A stretch of 60,024 nucleotides of DNA from Leucogyrophana mollusca (lineage: Eukaryota > Basidiomycota > Agaricomycetes > Boletales). The stretch lies in NCBI GenBank assembly GCA_021014945.1, contig MU266500.1, forward strand, positions 1 to 60,024, read 5' to 3'. The position numbers and the translations under genes are program-made. The notes under the pieces are model-generated. The model saw only the letters and a list, made by a program, of their open reading frames with translations, was not told the origin of the DNA and did no database searches. Positions 11,815-24,463 of this stretch are shown here, piece after piece. Position 1 is the first letter of the stretch. Each line of letters opens with the position of its first letter.

Positions 11815-12422
11815 ATGTCCGGCACAGTCGTACACGGCATCGTCCAGACTGGTACCTACACCATCACCAACATCGCCACCACAGGCTACGCTACATTGGC
11901 GGATGGCAACAGTGGCTCTTCACTCACCCAAAGCACCGACGGGGGTAATGACGACGTCAAGGTAGGCCTGTGTTGGTTCACTTGTCGGAGCGTTCACTGC
12001 TAAGGATTGAAAATGTGAACTGCAGTGGACTGTCAACAAGCTCAGCAACGGGAATTACAACGTCATGGGATATGTCTACCCCAACTACGCTTCCGTCAGC
12101 TCCTCCCCCAGAAAGGGCGACACCGTGAAGGCCAGGAGCTCCGCGTACCAATGGCTCATCAAGGAGACCAATACCAAAAGCCAATACCTGTAAGTGTAGC
12201 TGTGTCATCCCTGCTTACCGATTGTGGTTCTAACCATGGTGTTAGTATCTCTCCCATTGACGATGACTCCCTTTACTGGGGCCTCAGCGGCTCCTCTGCC
12301 ACTGATGTGCGTAGTTATTTATCCTGTATTCAACTACATCTGTGAACCTCACTACTTTTTCACAGGTAAAGCTTACCGATGATGGCGCGAGCGTCTGGCA
12401 ATTCACTCGTATTTCTGACTAG
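11815..12422 (+). CDS. Beta-trefoil serine-protease-inhibitor-like protein (I66/cospin type), copy B
   Basis: Exons are 11815-11961, 12026-12189, 12246-12306 and 12366-12422. They have exactly the same lengths and phases as copy A and give 142 residues. The protein differs from copy A at scattered positions (for example GYVYPNYASVSSSP against GYEYPNYASVSTSP), with no frame damage, so both copies look active. The N-terminus MSGTVVHG lacks a secretion signal, which fits a cytosolic defence protein of the fruiting body. The function is by family analogy. Neither copy shows lectin-type QxW triplets in all three lobes, which favours the inhibitor reading over a ricin-B lectin. Confidence 0.72.
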
Positions 12423-12877
12423 TGGGGTGTATTCATAATAAATGGGCTGTATAAGGGGTGCGAAACAGGATATGAACCCGTTTTATAAAAAATCATACGA
12501 CTCGCTGATGAACAACGGGCGACACAACCTAAGTGATGGATAGAAATAAGGGGCGTTGTTGGTTCATGTTTTGCAAGAGCCTCCGATTCCAACAAGGACA
12601 AACAGTACTTCGCTCAGTGCCAGTGAGCGCGTGAACTTGTGAAAGGGTGATTCTGCCAGCTGCCTCCTGCCACGGCAGCACCGAATTTTGGGAAATATTC
12701 GCCAGACGCACGCAGCGGCGATGAAAACAGAAAGCGAAACACCCCAAACACCAACGCCAGCGCCAACGCAGCCGGCTAATCCGTACACTACACAATGGGG
12801 GACAGCACGTACGCACACTTTATTGTAGAGAACCAGCTCTGGTGCCCATGCTTTCCTCCGTCACCTCTCAGACATAC

Positions 12878-14196
12878 CAATAGACCCCGCGTTGCAGCAG
12901 CAATCTCAGCACGCCACGTAAAGTCCCTCCTGAGGTACCTCTACGGATAATGTCTAACGCCGCGCCCCAGCACAACTCCTTATCCGCACTACCAATACTC
13001 CCAACACTACCCACAGGCGGCATATTCGCATTACCAATATGCCCCGCCCCCGATGACGGCGCAGCCACAGACTCAGGCGAGGCCGCAAACAGTGACAACG
13101 ACGACGCCCACGACGACTACTCAGGCAAATGCGAGCAACAGTGGGATGGACACGGCTGATGTTGCCACTCTCAATGACGCGCTTGGAAGCGCTGGCGTCG
13201 ATCTTAGGGTTATTACGAATTTTATCAAGGTCCCCACTTCCGAACTCACCCTTATCACAGGCCGAAGAGGAAAGCCTGCAACGATCCTATGACTCTCACC
13301 AATCGTATCGACCATACGAAGATCGTTCACGCAAGCAACCTACGACGCCTTCATTTGACGCGCGTTTCATCGGCGCAACGATGAGGACCATTGGTACACA
13401 GCACAAAGTCACGAAGATCCCGGAGGACTCGGTGAACTATCTCGCGCTCGCGCTGCGAGCCCGGTTACAAGACCTCGTGACAGCTATGATTGGAGCAGCA
13501 CATCATCGCACAGACTCCCAATTTGACCGGCCCGCATCACTCTACGACAATGGCACGCCGATGTGGAGTATCGTCGTGAGAAGCGACGTGGCAAAGCAAC
13601 TTGCAGCTCTTGAGAAGATCGAAAGAGAGGAGGAAACGAAAATTCGCAGGGAGCGCAAAGAACGTGCGGACCTTGCTGCTGCACACGCTGCCAATCTCGC
13701 CGCACAGGCTTCTGGGAGCGGCGCAGCAATGGCCGTAGACGACGATGATGGCAGTGGAGGCGCGAAGAAGAAGAAAAAGAAGGAGGGTCCAGGTGTAACG
13801 GCCAGGAACATGTCAGAGGACGTGCGGAAGAAGATGTCAAATGCCGTGGCGAGTCAGGCGGCTGGGCTCGGGGGCAAATACGCATGGATGACAGCGGCGA
13901 ACGCGAACAATGCGGCTGCGTCAAAGCCGAAACCAGTTGCCACCACTACTACCGCAGCAACCACGGCGAGTGTTGGTGGAGCCACGTCCCCTGCGACGAC
14001 CACTGCGCCTGCTGCCTCAGCTACTCCTGCTACCTCTTGGGCACGGCCGTATGTGTCAAAGATGCCAACGTCGGCGTCTTCTCAGGCAATGGAGGACGAT
14101 GATCGCATGGTGGTAAATATGCGGGACGCAATGTTTGTTATTGAGAACGAGAGGGGGCATGGCGGAGGACGAGGCGCTGCCCGTGGATGGGTCTGA
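12878..14196 (+). CDS. TAF4: TFIID subunit TAF4
   Basis: TAF4 pairs with TAF12 through a histone fold and nucleates the TFIID core (known for the family). Supported exons are one ending at 12917, then 12971-13208 and 13261-14196. The intron at 12918-12970 has a textbook branch site (tctaac). The N-terminal part is a Q/Y/P-rich tail (PYPHYQYSQHYPQ). The conserved block follows: SVNYLALALRARLQDLVTAM, HHRTDSQFDRPASLYDNGTP, MWSIVVRSDVAKQLAALE and a charged helix with EREEETKIRRERKERADL. The protein ends with the conserved MVVNMRDAMFVIENERG. The true start is unresolved: a frame continues upstream to about 12850 without an in-frame ATG, so at least one further short exon is missing. The start given is where I can follow the frame. 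Confidence 0.85.
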
Positions 14197-14390
14197 GGGG
14201 CGGCTAGGACCTGAAGTCATTGCACATCTCGAACCCACGCTCTGTATTTTCAACTGCAAATTTGGTCTTGGCCCACGTATCAGCATTAGCGACTGTCTCT
14301 ACAAAGAGGGCCCGACGTGAATGAATTCAATAATCTGACATGATAATGATATCCGCTCAGATCCACTGGGAATGCATGCGGCGGACCAAG

Positions 14391-14889
14391 CTACTTGGCA
14401 AGATCCCAGTCGACGAGGAAGCCCCTTCCATCCTCACTAACCATGATGTTCTGAGGACTGACGTCCCCGTGTAATTTATCACACCGTTCAAGCAACTCCT
14501 TGTGCGCTATTCGGATCGACATGAACAGCATGGTCGAATATGGCTGGGGAAGCGAATACCTGTGATTGCATCCAGCATTGCCTGCACCAGGTTCTTCGAA
14601 CTTCCGAATTCGCCTGTGGACAGTGGCCGTCCGATCCAACTTACGGTCTGATAGTCACTTGTTCAGTACACTGGCTTTCATGAGGTCACTTCAGACAACT
14701 CGACTACTGAGCATTGTACGGGACATCCATGCCACCGCATCCAACTTTATCAGGCCGTCGGATTTGAAATCGGGAACGAGCACTCACAAATGGTACGACA
14801 ACCTTGTGGTTATCGGTCTCTTTGCCCTCGGCTTCGCGATGAGCACGAAGAACTTGGTCAAATAAATCCTGCAATTCTTTGTCTAGCAT
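14391..14889 (-). pseudogene. FunK1-like protein kinase, truncated remnant
   Basis: On the minus strand, LHGDVSPQNIMVSEDGRGFL followed by VDWDLAK is the catalytic-loop and DxD-like region of the fungal FunK1 kinase family. A TAG stop comes directly after DLAK, so the whole C-lobe is missing. Upstream, MLDKELQDLFDQVLRAHREA and HKVVVPF, before a plausible donor, could be N-terminal pieces. Full-length members are usually several hundred residues longer. I see no way to splice it into a complete kinase, so it is called a fragment. Confidence 0.55.
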
Positions 14890-15139
14890 TGGATATAAAA
14901 AGAGGAACTAATTGGTTGCTCTGGGATGGAACAGACGCCACTCGGACGCTTCACGTGGATGTTCTTTGAAGTAAGCAATTCCTTCGACGGATATGAAACC
15001 GATCAGTCTGAGGCGTTGATTGCTTGTTTGCCTTTATTTATCTACACCTTGTAAATTCAATAAGGACAAACAACGCCTGTCCTTCAGCAAACGACGTGGT
15101 GGTGCTCCCGTTGGTATTGTCCACGCGTTCTGTATCAGC

Positions 15140-18100
15140 ATGTTAGGAGAATCATCGCAGCGCTCAACCCTAGTAGATGTGTGAGTGTTTTTTTGAACTT
15201 GTCTGCCTCCATGCTGAATTCTTTTTAGAACAAACCAGCAGCTACATTCCTTCCTCTCAGGGCGTCTCGAAGGTGCATCTCCGGAGCAGATCACACAAAT
15301 CATCTCCTTGCGTATACCTCAACTCCGTAATATCGCACAGCCTTACGGAACACCCACCGCTACGTCGCGGAAGTCAGTCCAGAGTGGATCTGTCACTCTT
15401 GCAGATGGCATTGTTCTACAAGTTGATGATGTTGGGAAGGAATGCGTGATCGCTATCAGCGACACGTTTGTGATAGACGAAGTTCAGGCCCTTGTCCTCC
15501 TTCGATCCTTTCTTTACAACGAGGGTTTGCCTTCGAATACGGGGCCTGGCTCCGACAGCGTGGTGGATGAACTGATAACTGCCATCACTCCATTCTATTA
15601 CTCCGAACGCCTTCACGCGCTACGCGCTCTCATTCCCTTATTCCGGGCCCAGGAGAACACTACGGACCTCATACACGACATTGCTTCCGAAAACCTCCCC
15701 AAAATCATCCCAGACGGCCGTGCATTCGCAGACGCGCTCCTCAACGAGTACATTCGCAAGACGAAGGAAAAGGTTCCTGCAACCATGGGTGGGGATCCGA
15801 GGACTGCTCACCGTTGGGCAAAACAAAATAGCAAAGAGCAACTCGTCATGCTCGAAGTCTTGTTTTGGACGATGTGGGGTTACGTTCCGTGCGACGGATC
15901 TCTTGTTGTCAGCCTGTTCGAAGCGGCATACGATACCAACCTTGGCTCAACCCAAACAAACTCAACACTCCTCTTGGACGACGAGGGCGCACAACTACAG
16001 CAGGATAGTGCAGCTATGTGGATACTTATAACCATAGAGGTACTCGAACTGGAGAGGGTGGCAGAACCCGATGGTATAGAGATATCTTCAACCCCCGCAG
16101 ATGAGAAGTTCTACACCTCATCCCCAGAGTCGCTGAAGCGCATCCACGAGCTTGTCGTGTCGCACAGTAACAGCCAGCATGCATGCGCATATCTTGGCTG
16201 GGCCTTCGTACTGTCACGATTGACATCGCATGCGGACGGTGCTAAAGAGATTCCCGCCTCATACCAGCCATTCTTCGAGTCATTGCTACCACACCTCAAT
16301 CGATCAAAAGACCGCGAGCCTACACATATCCTGATGACTCGAATGGTGCTGGGCCCTGATGTCGGGCTTTTCAAGTTGCTTCTCACCTTGCTCACAACTT
16401 CACCTATCTTTGTGACCGCTGCTGCCTGGAGGACAGGGTCGACCGTGACGGATCCTAATGCTATTGCCTTCCGTTCTGTGCTCAAAGGTGCGCACAGCAC
16501 AAGTCATGCACTCCCTAGATACTGACTCAGGCCCATTTGCAAAGGACTCCTTATTGCTCTTGTCGAGTTGGTTCCAGTTGAACTCGTTCCCGACTTTGAC
16601 TCCCTTGTTGAAGTATGGATCGCGCTATTCGGGCGTAGCGAAAGCCAATCCATTGCAGGCATCTGCCGGCAGTATTGGCTTTCGGACTGGCGTCAAGGTG
16701 TTGCCCGCCGTGCTATCTTTGATGTGGCACGATCCCGGTTCCCCATCCACTTCAAACCTCTCGTGCGCTTGCTGCGCGCTATGACGGCGTCTGGATTCCT
16801 CGACACCGATCCACTATCGACCGCCGCGAACCAGTCACAAGAAGCGGAGAACATGCAAGATGAGCGTGAGACCTGTAACCGTCACGTCTTCTATTACATG
16901 GATAAACTTCCAACGTTCTCGCTCGTTATCCCAGTCGCTTCATGTGCAGGGACAAACGCGGTGTACGAGAAAGTGCAGTATGGACCACACGTCAGTTCAC
17001 CCGGCCTAACATATCTTAACATTCGTGCCATCAAACTTCCAGGTGGATCAACAATGCCACCGAAATCGAACGGCCGCCTCCTTAGTACCGATGGGGGTGA
17101 CCACATTGTGGTCTGCTGGCAACATGAACATAGTGGTTGGAAGGTAGTTTTGGACGTACTCAATGACTACGTCAACCGAAGGCGGCTGCATTCTGCTACG
17201 GCTGATCTGTATCAGGATGTCACCTTTGGTCGCACCGGACCCGGTTCGCAGCCCTTGAAGCTGCGATTGGAGGACGTGGGAATGGAGATGGAGGACGGAG
17301 GGGACGAGTCTCTCGCCACTGACGCGCTTGATCTCATCCGCAGCGTCATTCAAGACAACGGCGCGTTGGCGGAGGAACTACTGGAATCTTTGGAGAATGG
17401 CGATTCCCCCAGCGAGAGTCAAACCCCTGACCTCGTGCAGCTCACAACCATGATTCTGGAAGAAGCTCTTGGCCGCCCGCAAAGTCGCAGTTTCTCACGC
17501 ACCCAGCTCGTCACTTCTGCCATGAGCGTCCTCTCTGCCCTGTTATCGTTGCCTAAGTACTCCCTCCGTGTATGGCTTTACATCCGTTCTACTAGTGCCC
17601 TCTTCGGGCCTAGCAGATCCTCTGGCTTTTCATCCGTTGCCCTGGCTGCCGAACGAGTGTCTGGCCATTACACAATGACACTGGCCCTCCTTCATCTTGT
17701 GCAGCAGCTTCTTAATGAGGCATTTTCCACCATCCTTACCATCCCACATGAGAATCAGCGATTGCGGCAGGTGAAGGAGGAGGTCCTTTTGCGCGCTGCC
17801 AATTTCGTACACGGGGAAATTTGGGTCGAGCATCTCGGCTGGAAGTACGCTCAGCTCGGCGACAGGTTCGAGATCGGGAGAAGAGTGTCGACATTCTACG
17901 CCGAGGTGCTCAGGCAGTCTCCCCCTTCTCTCCACGACCGGGCTTTCGCGGCGCTGAGTCAAGCCGTCGCGGATGTACTCCTTCACAAGGCGACCACATC
18001 CACGATCAACCCATTAGTATCCTCCATCTCCGTGGGGCCATCCATCCTGAAATCCCTTTATGCTTCGCGCAGATTTGGCGATGCCAGGCGCCTTATCTAC

Positions 18101-21100
18101 CTGTTGGAGTCCCACTTGAGCCTTGCTCAACTCATCCTGAACTATAAACAGGCGTCCCCCGGCTCCTCAAAGCCGTGCTTATTGGAGCAGGCATTATGTG
18201 CGCAAGTCGCGGGTGGTGGAGGCTTCACTGATTCAACCCGCGCGAGGGTGGATCCTGTCGACGTGCTGGCGACCTATGTGAAGGAGCGTGATGTAGGCGC
18301 TACCATCGCACTTGAAGCTATGAGAGTGCTGTATGCACTGTGTGCTTCACTGTCGACCTCCCAGCCGTCACCACCGACGATAATAGGCCACTTATCCAAT
18401 CCCGAGGCTACGGTTGCGTCATTGGTTCGAATTGTTCAACACCCGTACGAAGAACTTCTCTTGCGGAATGCGGTGTGGAACTTCATCTCGCTTGCAGTGG
18501 ATAGGGAACCTGCACTTGCAAATCTCTTCGTGGCGGGCCGGTTCCGTATCCCTGGCACTGGCAAGGGCAAGGAGAAGGAGAAGGAGGGTAATGAAGAGAA
18601 AAAGTCACCCAGTGCCATGGATGTGGCGAGCGAGACACTGGCGAATTGGAAAGAATTGTGGGAAGCCAATCCGCAGTTACTGGCGTCGGTATTGGGCTTC
18701 CTCGACGTAGTTTGGCAACATGGCCTGGAACACAAAAACCTTATCGACACCACTCGCACCGACCAAGAGTTCTGGGATCGTCTTGCTGCCATTGCTCGAG
18801 AAGAACTTGGTCCCGATCCAGATTACGACACACAGTCTTTCGTATCTCTGGACGACCAGCGCCGTTCCAACTTCCACGAGGCTGTGTGCATACAGTCATA
18901 CCGCATTATGGTGAAGTCCCATGCTGTTCGTATCATCGGGCAAGATATATTCCTACGACCACCGCCGAAGTGCCCATCTGATCCACTCGTCAAGCCTTTG
19001 AGCTACACCAAACTTGCACCTACGTTCAAAGTGGAAGATCAGCTCAGTGAACTTGTGCTGGAAGCTAAGGCCACGTCCTATGACCCTAGCCTATATGACG
19101 ACCTCTCAGAGTTGCTTGAGCGGAACTTCTCTGGCCTCAATTTAGAGCAGCTTCGCTCGCAGGATCCTATCGCCCAACGCGAGTTTGGCGACGATTTTAC
19201 GTTCTCGCCTATTCTTTTGAGATCTAGACTTCAGCCCTGCGCGACCGATGAGGAGAAGGTGAAGAGCGTGGAGGAAGTGGAAAAGAAGGTGACTGCGATT
19301 AACCTCAACCTCTCCCTTACCCATGGTCAAACTGCACTCGCGGAATCCTGGAAGTTCTTACTTAGCCAGGTTCTGCCTTTCCTTCGCATGGAGAAAGGAG
19401 TGCGACCACTGCTTCTGGGGCTGGCGGCAACGATATCGGCTGACCTGTCTCTAGAAAAGCGCTCTGGTGACATGATGGCTACCATTCACGGGACTCGGCT
19501 CGGCCTTCTCGTCTCGCTACTCGAAGTTGCTTGGTTCTCCTCGAGTGACACTGACGGAGAAATCGCTTCTTTTATCTCGTTGGTCACAAACATGCAGAAC
19601 GTCATCTTGAACGAGGCACAGCCCCCCTCACAGTCTTTCCTCGGAAAGCTTTCAGTACCTTTCCACCGTACGCTGCTTCAGGTCATCTACTTTTGCGTCC
19701 GGCAATGTCGAAGCTTAACAAGACGTCCAAAAGTCCTCAACGGAGATAAACGGCTTATCATTGCGGGGATGGTGGAAGCTACTCTGACGCTCGTGATTGA
19801 TGCTCTACGGCTTACCTTCGACTCTGCCAGAACAAGGCTCGATCTTGATCTTGACAGAGATATGGAACTCCTGGTTGCTGTCTTCGAGCAGTGCACCCGC
19901 CCCGACATCAACACTTCCTCGTTATATTGGCTGACGCGCTGTCAGGAGACGGATGTCATTAAGTCCAGCCTGGAGCTGCTCGTCCGCGGAGACCTTGTTG
20001 GCCTTTCCGACCTACCCTTACTGCGTATCCGGAGACAGCCGCTTTACTCCCCGCATGTCCTTCTCTTCCACATGGCGCTCGTGAGCGTCCCGTCTGGCGC
20101 AGAAAGGTTCGCTAGCGAGGGGGTGATCGCAGCTTATAGCAATAATAGCATTAGCTCTGCGATCAGCGCAGGCCTCATCGACGTCGTCCTTCCCGAACTC
20201 CCAAGTGAGCGGAGTCCCGCACATCGCGCCTACTGCTCGATGCTGGCAATCGTTGCAGGTGTGGTGGCTGCTTTGGGGCGCCAGCATCATTTCTTTGATG
20301 CTGAAGTCTGCGGGTTCGTTCAGCTTTACGGAGAGCAGATCACTCGCGCGTTGTCTTGGAGTATTGGTGACCCTATCACATTGCCGCTTCTCGAGGAGAT
20401 GGAACAAGTTGTTGGTGTATTCTGCGCGATTGCCGAGAATGCCCCTGCGCGCGCTATCAACAACAATCCGGTTATCACAAAAGTGTTGCGAGTCTTCACT
20501 ACACACGCATTGACGCTCTTGCAGCAACTCAATTACGCCCTCACACACCCCAATCATCTTGCGAGTCTCCTGGAGCCTGTGACAGCCGAGGAACGTGCAT
20601 TACTCGATAAGGAGCCGGGCAACTCGTCGTCACTGTCATCCACAGATATGGTGGACCTGCAGAAGCACCCACTAACTGCGCGTCTGGTCCACCGATTATT
20701 CAGGCTGTCAAGCACGGTCATATCCACACTGGTCAGTATCAGCCGAGCATATGACGTGCTCCTGGGCGAACAAGAAGATTGGCCTGTTCATGAGGCATTG
20801 GTTGTTCCTGTACGGCTTTTGCTTACCTCTTTCATTGGTATTGTCTGACTCCATTCCCATAGCACTCGAAAGTTGTCGTTGGCGAACCTGCCTCTGTGGG
20901 AACACTACTTGAACTCGCCAACTGTACCCTCGATGTCCTACGCAACCTCGTCAATCGTCCTGCTGGACAAGCTCTTACGCCGCCATCGACGTCCACCACC
21001 GACATACCACTGGATGTAAGGCAGGGTACAATCACCGCTCGGCGCAATCTCGAAGCAACGCTAGTCTACGCGGTCACCCAGCTTGCCATGTGGCTTTCCA

Positions 21101-21399
21101 AACCCGACTTCGACTCTACCACTGGTGGTGATATGGACACCGATGACCACCCCCACCCTACACAGTCTATGGACACCCGTGATAGCGGTAAGGGGAGAGC
21201 ACCGAGGCCATCGCTGACGCTGGCAGAGCGTCTAAGAAGGGGAATGACGGGTGAGATGGCGGCGGACCTGCAGGCACTCTTGGGTCGGGCGAAGCCGGTA
21301 CTCCAGAAGAGTGAGGAATTGCTGGGAATTAAAGAGGGAGGTGATTTAACACAGGTGCTGTCGAGGTTTTTGAACGAGCGGGTGGTCTCTTTAGCATAG
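15140..21399 (+). CDS. NUP188: Nucleoporin NUP188, inner-ring scaffold
   Basis: This large alpha-solenoid nucleoporin of the inner ring partners with Nic96/NUP93 (known for the family). Four exons, 15140-15180, 15229-16487, 16545-20809 and 20863-21399, join in frame to 2,033 residues, a normal length. Exon 1 gives MLGESSQRSTLVDV, which runs into TNQQLHSFLSGRLEGASPEQ. Recognisable blocks include the PYGTP...SGSVTLADGIVLQVDD region, EVQALVLLRSFLYNE, and RRAIFDVARSRFPIHFKPLV followed by LLRAMTASGFLDTDPLS. The C-terminus is an acidic/serine linker and a last helix. Its 3' end converges on the methionine aminopeptidase gene, leaving 85 bp between the stop codons. A 53-nt intron with branch tctgac was chosen at 20810 because reading through ends at a stop. 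Confidence 0.88.
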
Positions 21400-21484
21400 A
21401 ATTTCACTGGCATTACGTGTATGTTCACAAAAGTACTGTAGCTATATTGCTTTGCCGTGTTATGAAATGTTATGCACTGTACTT

Positions 21485-22874
21485 TCAGCGGGTGAGGACA
21501 TCCGCTCCGGTATCGGTGATGAAAACCATGTGCTCTGCCTGTGCACTCCGTGCGCAATTCTTGTCCGAGTGAGCATCTGTGGCACGAAGGAGAAGCAAAT
21601 GACATACCTCGGTAGACGCTGTCCATCCATCTGGAAATATCCAGACTGCCGCATTGGATCCCTGCACCAGACAAGGCTATAATGTCTTAGCGTGAACACT
21701 AGAGAAACAGTCCGTTTAGGGCACACCTCTATCGTGAAGCAATGTCCAGGAAGCATGGTCCCAGGTTCCTCGTTCACTACCAAAATATTTAGCAGCCACC
21801 CTTGAGTATTCATGTACAGACGTACATGTATGGTATATCCACGGGGGTCTGTGGAACACAGTCCCAATTCCGTGCCCAGCGAATGCGGAGCACACGGAGT
21901 ATGGACTCTTGCGGGTGAGGTCGTGAATGGCTTGCCCTATTCCTTTGAAGGGCCGACCTGGCCCACAGGCGCGAATGCCGGCTTCGAGCGCATCGTTGGT
22001 TGCATGGACAAGGTGTTGCCCAAGATGGTCCTTGTCCAGGGGGTCAGCACTTGTTTGGTTTGAGAAATGGCAGGTAGCAGGGACAACATACAACATCACC
22101 GACAAGGAAGGTTTGTGATGTATCTCCATGATATCCGTCCAGAAAAACCGTGATATCTATGTTTATAATGTCTCCGTTTTGCAGAGGACGTCTGGACACA
22201 ATCAGCTAGTTGAGCCTAGGTAATACATGTTTATACATACCCGTCTGGAATTCCATGCGAAACTACGTTGTTCACGCTCGTACAGCAGGAACGAGGGAAG
22301 CCGGAATATAGCAGCGGAGAAGGGTATGCGTTGTGTGCGATGATAAAGTCATGAACTGCAGCGTCAATTGCATTTGTTGTCACACCTGGCTTGCGTTTCG
22401 GAAACACGGACGTGTGAGCAGCGGTATATCCACCCGTAGACATGCTTCTCCCACCTTCACGAGCGTCCCAGCAAAGTCACGAACTTTACTCGCGAGTTTT
22501 GCAGCTCGCCGGAGACGGGACTCTTCTCCACTACCAAGCACTATTCTTCCGTCGCCACGATAAACTTCTGTAGTCTTCGTCTCGCTGGAAACTTCTGATT
22601 GCCTAAGAGCATTTGGCTGGGCGTAGACCGGCCTAGCAATTTGCTGGGGAACTGACCGAGATTTAATGTGCGAGACACCCCAGACAAACGGTTCTTCGGG
22701 CAAAATTATACTGTAGTCTCCAAAGTCCTCGGTCCCGTCAGCGTCTTTGATTACCGGTGAGGTGTACGTCCGCGAGAATATTCGTGTTGAAAGACATGTT
22801 CGCATGGAAGCATTTCGGCTTGCACTGCGCCGTGTTGTACATCGTAACGCGTTTACCGCACCTTGCCCATGCAT
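21485..22874 (-). CDS. MAP1: Methionine aminopeptidase type I, probably mitochondrial
   Basis: The enzyme removes N-terminal methionine using a two-metal centre. Seven exons (22455-22874, 22241-22389, 22092-22191, 21826-22030, 21727-21776, 21608-21676 and 21485-21559) total 355 residues. The first 30-40 residues are rich in Arg/Ser with hardly any acids ([15 protein letters not shown]), like a mitochondrial presequence. There is no N-terminal zinc-finger domain as in the cytosolic type I enzyme. All metal ligands are visible: [17 protein letters not shown] (two Asp), [13 protein letters not shown] (His), CFTIEP (Glu) and AQAEHMVF (Glu). The substrate-side His is in [10 protein letters not shown]. 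The intron before DHLGQH uses branch ctgac; the stretch ADPLDK is intronic in this model. Confidence 0.9.
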
Positions 22875-23088
22875 GTCGAAAAGGAACCAAGGGATGCTCG
22901 TGATTCATTGCGACCCGATCGTCACACGGACTCCTACAAGTCCTAACAACAACACACCACTAGCTTCTCCACTTGTATTATCGAAGACTGTAATAATTCA
23001 TACATCGTTGGATCATTCATACGGATAAGTATAACGCACGGCAAAAATACAGGTCAAATGAGTATAGGGTAAACGTGAGCGAAGTCTT

Positions 23089-24463
23089 TCAGTCCATTAC
23101 CGCAGCTGCCCCTCTGCGGTCAACCCGACGATTGATGCCCCCCAGTAGAATCTTAATCAACGTCTCAGCTGTCAGTTGTTCACCAGAGTAGGGCGTGGTA
23201 TCCACTATGTCCTGTATTGAACGTCAACGACCATTATTCTCCGACACCCAGGATAGAGGAACTCACCCGAATTCCGCGAGTCGTCCCCAGGGCATCATCG
23301 AGCTCTTGAAGATACGCAGCAGCTTTTCTTGAGCGTCCTATCTGCACAAATTGTATGCCAAGCTAAAGATGTCTAAGCACCCTAATCGCGGATTTTAGGT
23401 ACATGCTAGGCTCACTTGGGTCAGTGGATAGTGGTGAGCATCCAATCGTTTGGCCGCAGCAACGATGACTTCTTCGGGTTCATCCGCTGGATATCAGAGG
23501 TAAGTTTTAGATGTAAACGAGACACGCCGAGACGCACTCGGAGCACCGTCCGTTATCACAATGTAATTTACAGGTTTGACTCGTTGAAGGGCGAGAGCAT
23601 CCCCTCGACCATGTCGTTTTCTGGCTTTCTCTAGCTTTTCCAGGTAAGGTAGGATCAAGCTCTCGAGACCCTGGCCGATGGGAGTTGCCCCAGAGGGCTG
23701 AACATCTTTGAACAACCTGTTTACAGCTGCAGCATCCTGCAGAGAACCAATTATGAAGTAGAATAGACCGACTCACGCAAGTACCCACCTTCAGCCCTTT
23801 ACCATAACGCACATCATTTAAGAAATACAGGTCGATTCCATCTGAATCGTAAGTGACCGCTATCTCCGCTAGAACGGAGAGTGCGTTTCTGGCCTACGAG
23901 ATACATGAGTAGTGATGAGACGACTGACGGGGCAGCGGTGTAATTAGCGCTTACCTCCGCCCACAGTGGGCCCTCCATGGACCGAGAATCATCCATGAGG
24001 ATTACTGTATCGTATTTCCGCAGGGTTTCTAGAGCGTTCTCCTTAGAGTCCTGCCTAATAGGCATTTGAGGGTGATCTGAATCCCATAAATAGCAGCGGG
24101 AACGTGAGCACTCAGGTATGATAGGACGGAAGAGGTAAAATCCGTACCAAGAGATAGCCCCCCTCCTTCCTCACCCACTGGAGGGACGGATGGTGGGATT
24201 GATGTGATAGATGGGTAAGGCGGGGGTGCATCTGGTCTACGATGTACAGCGGAACGAGTTCTGCGATGTGGGCGAGAAGAGGGCGCTGCAAGTGAGTTCG
24301 ATAGCTCGCCCAAGTTTTGCGAGTGCCTCCTCTGCGGGGTATCGCTTGGCATAGCGAGAGCGTCACCAAGTCCATTGTCATTCGACTTGAACTTGAGGTA
24401 CTGGTCTCTATCGAAATCGCTGGAGTCACCACTCCGGGGTGGCTTTGAAGGCGAGCTTCCCAT
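23089..24463 (-). CDS. von Willebrand factor A domain protein, possibly myristoylated
   Basis: About seven short exons encode roughly 380 residues. The first exon gives a Ser/Pro/Arg-rich N-terminus (to residue ~120), then a vWA domain with an intact metal-ion adhesion site: LMDDSRSMEG (DxSxS), SGATPIGQG (Thr) and VITDGAP (Asp). After the domain come IGIQFVQIGRSRKAAAYL and LIKILLGGINRRVDRRG. The start at MGSSPSKPP is chosen over an ATG 33 bp upstream because Gly2 plus Ser/Lys fits an N-myristoylation signal; that is inference. Such stand-alone vWA proteins are common in fungi and their partners are unknown. It lies 214 bp downstream of the aminopeptidase start, on the same strand. Confidence 0.8.

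Noticed and set aside
20810..20848. NUP188 ending at the stop near 20,848
   Set aside because: A 53-nt intron with a tctgac branch restores the frame into a conserved C-terminal exon ending at 21,399.
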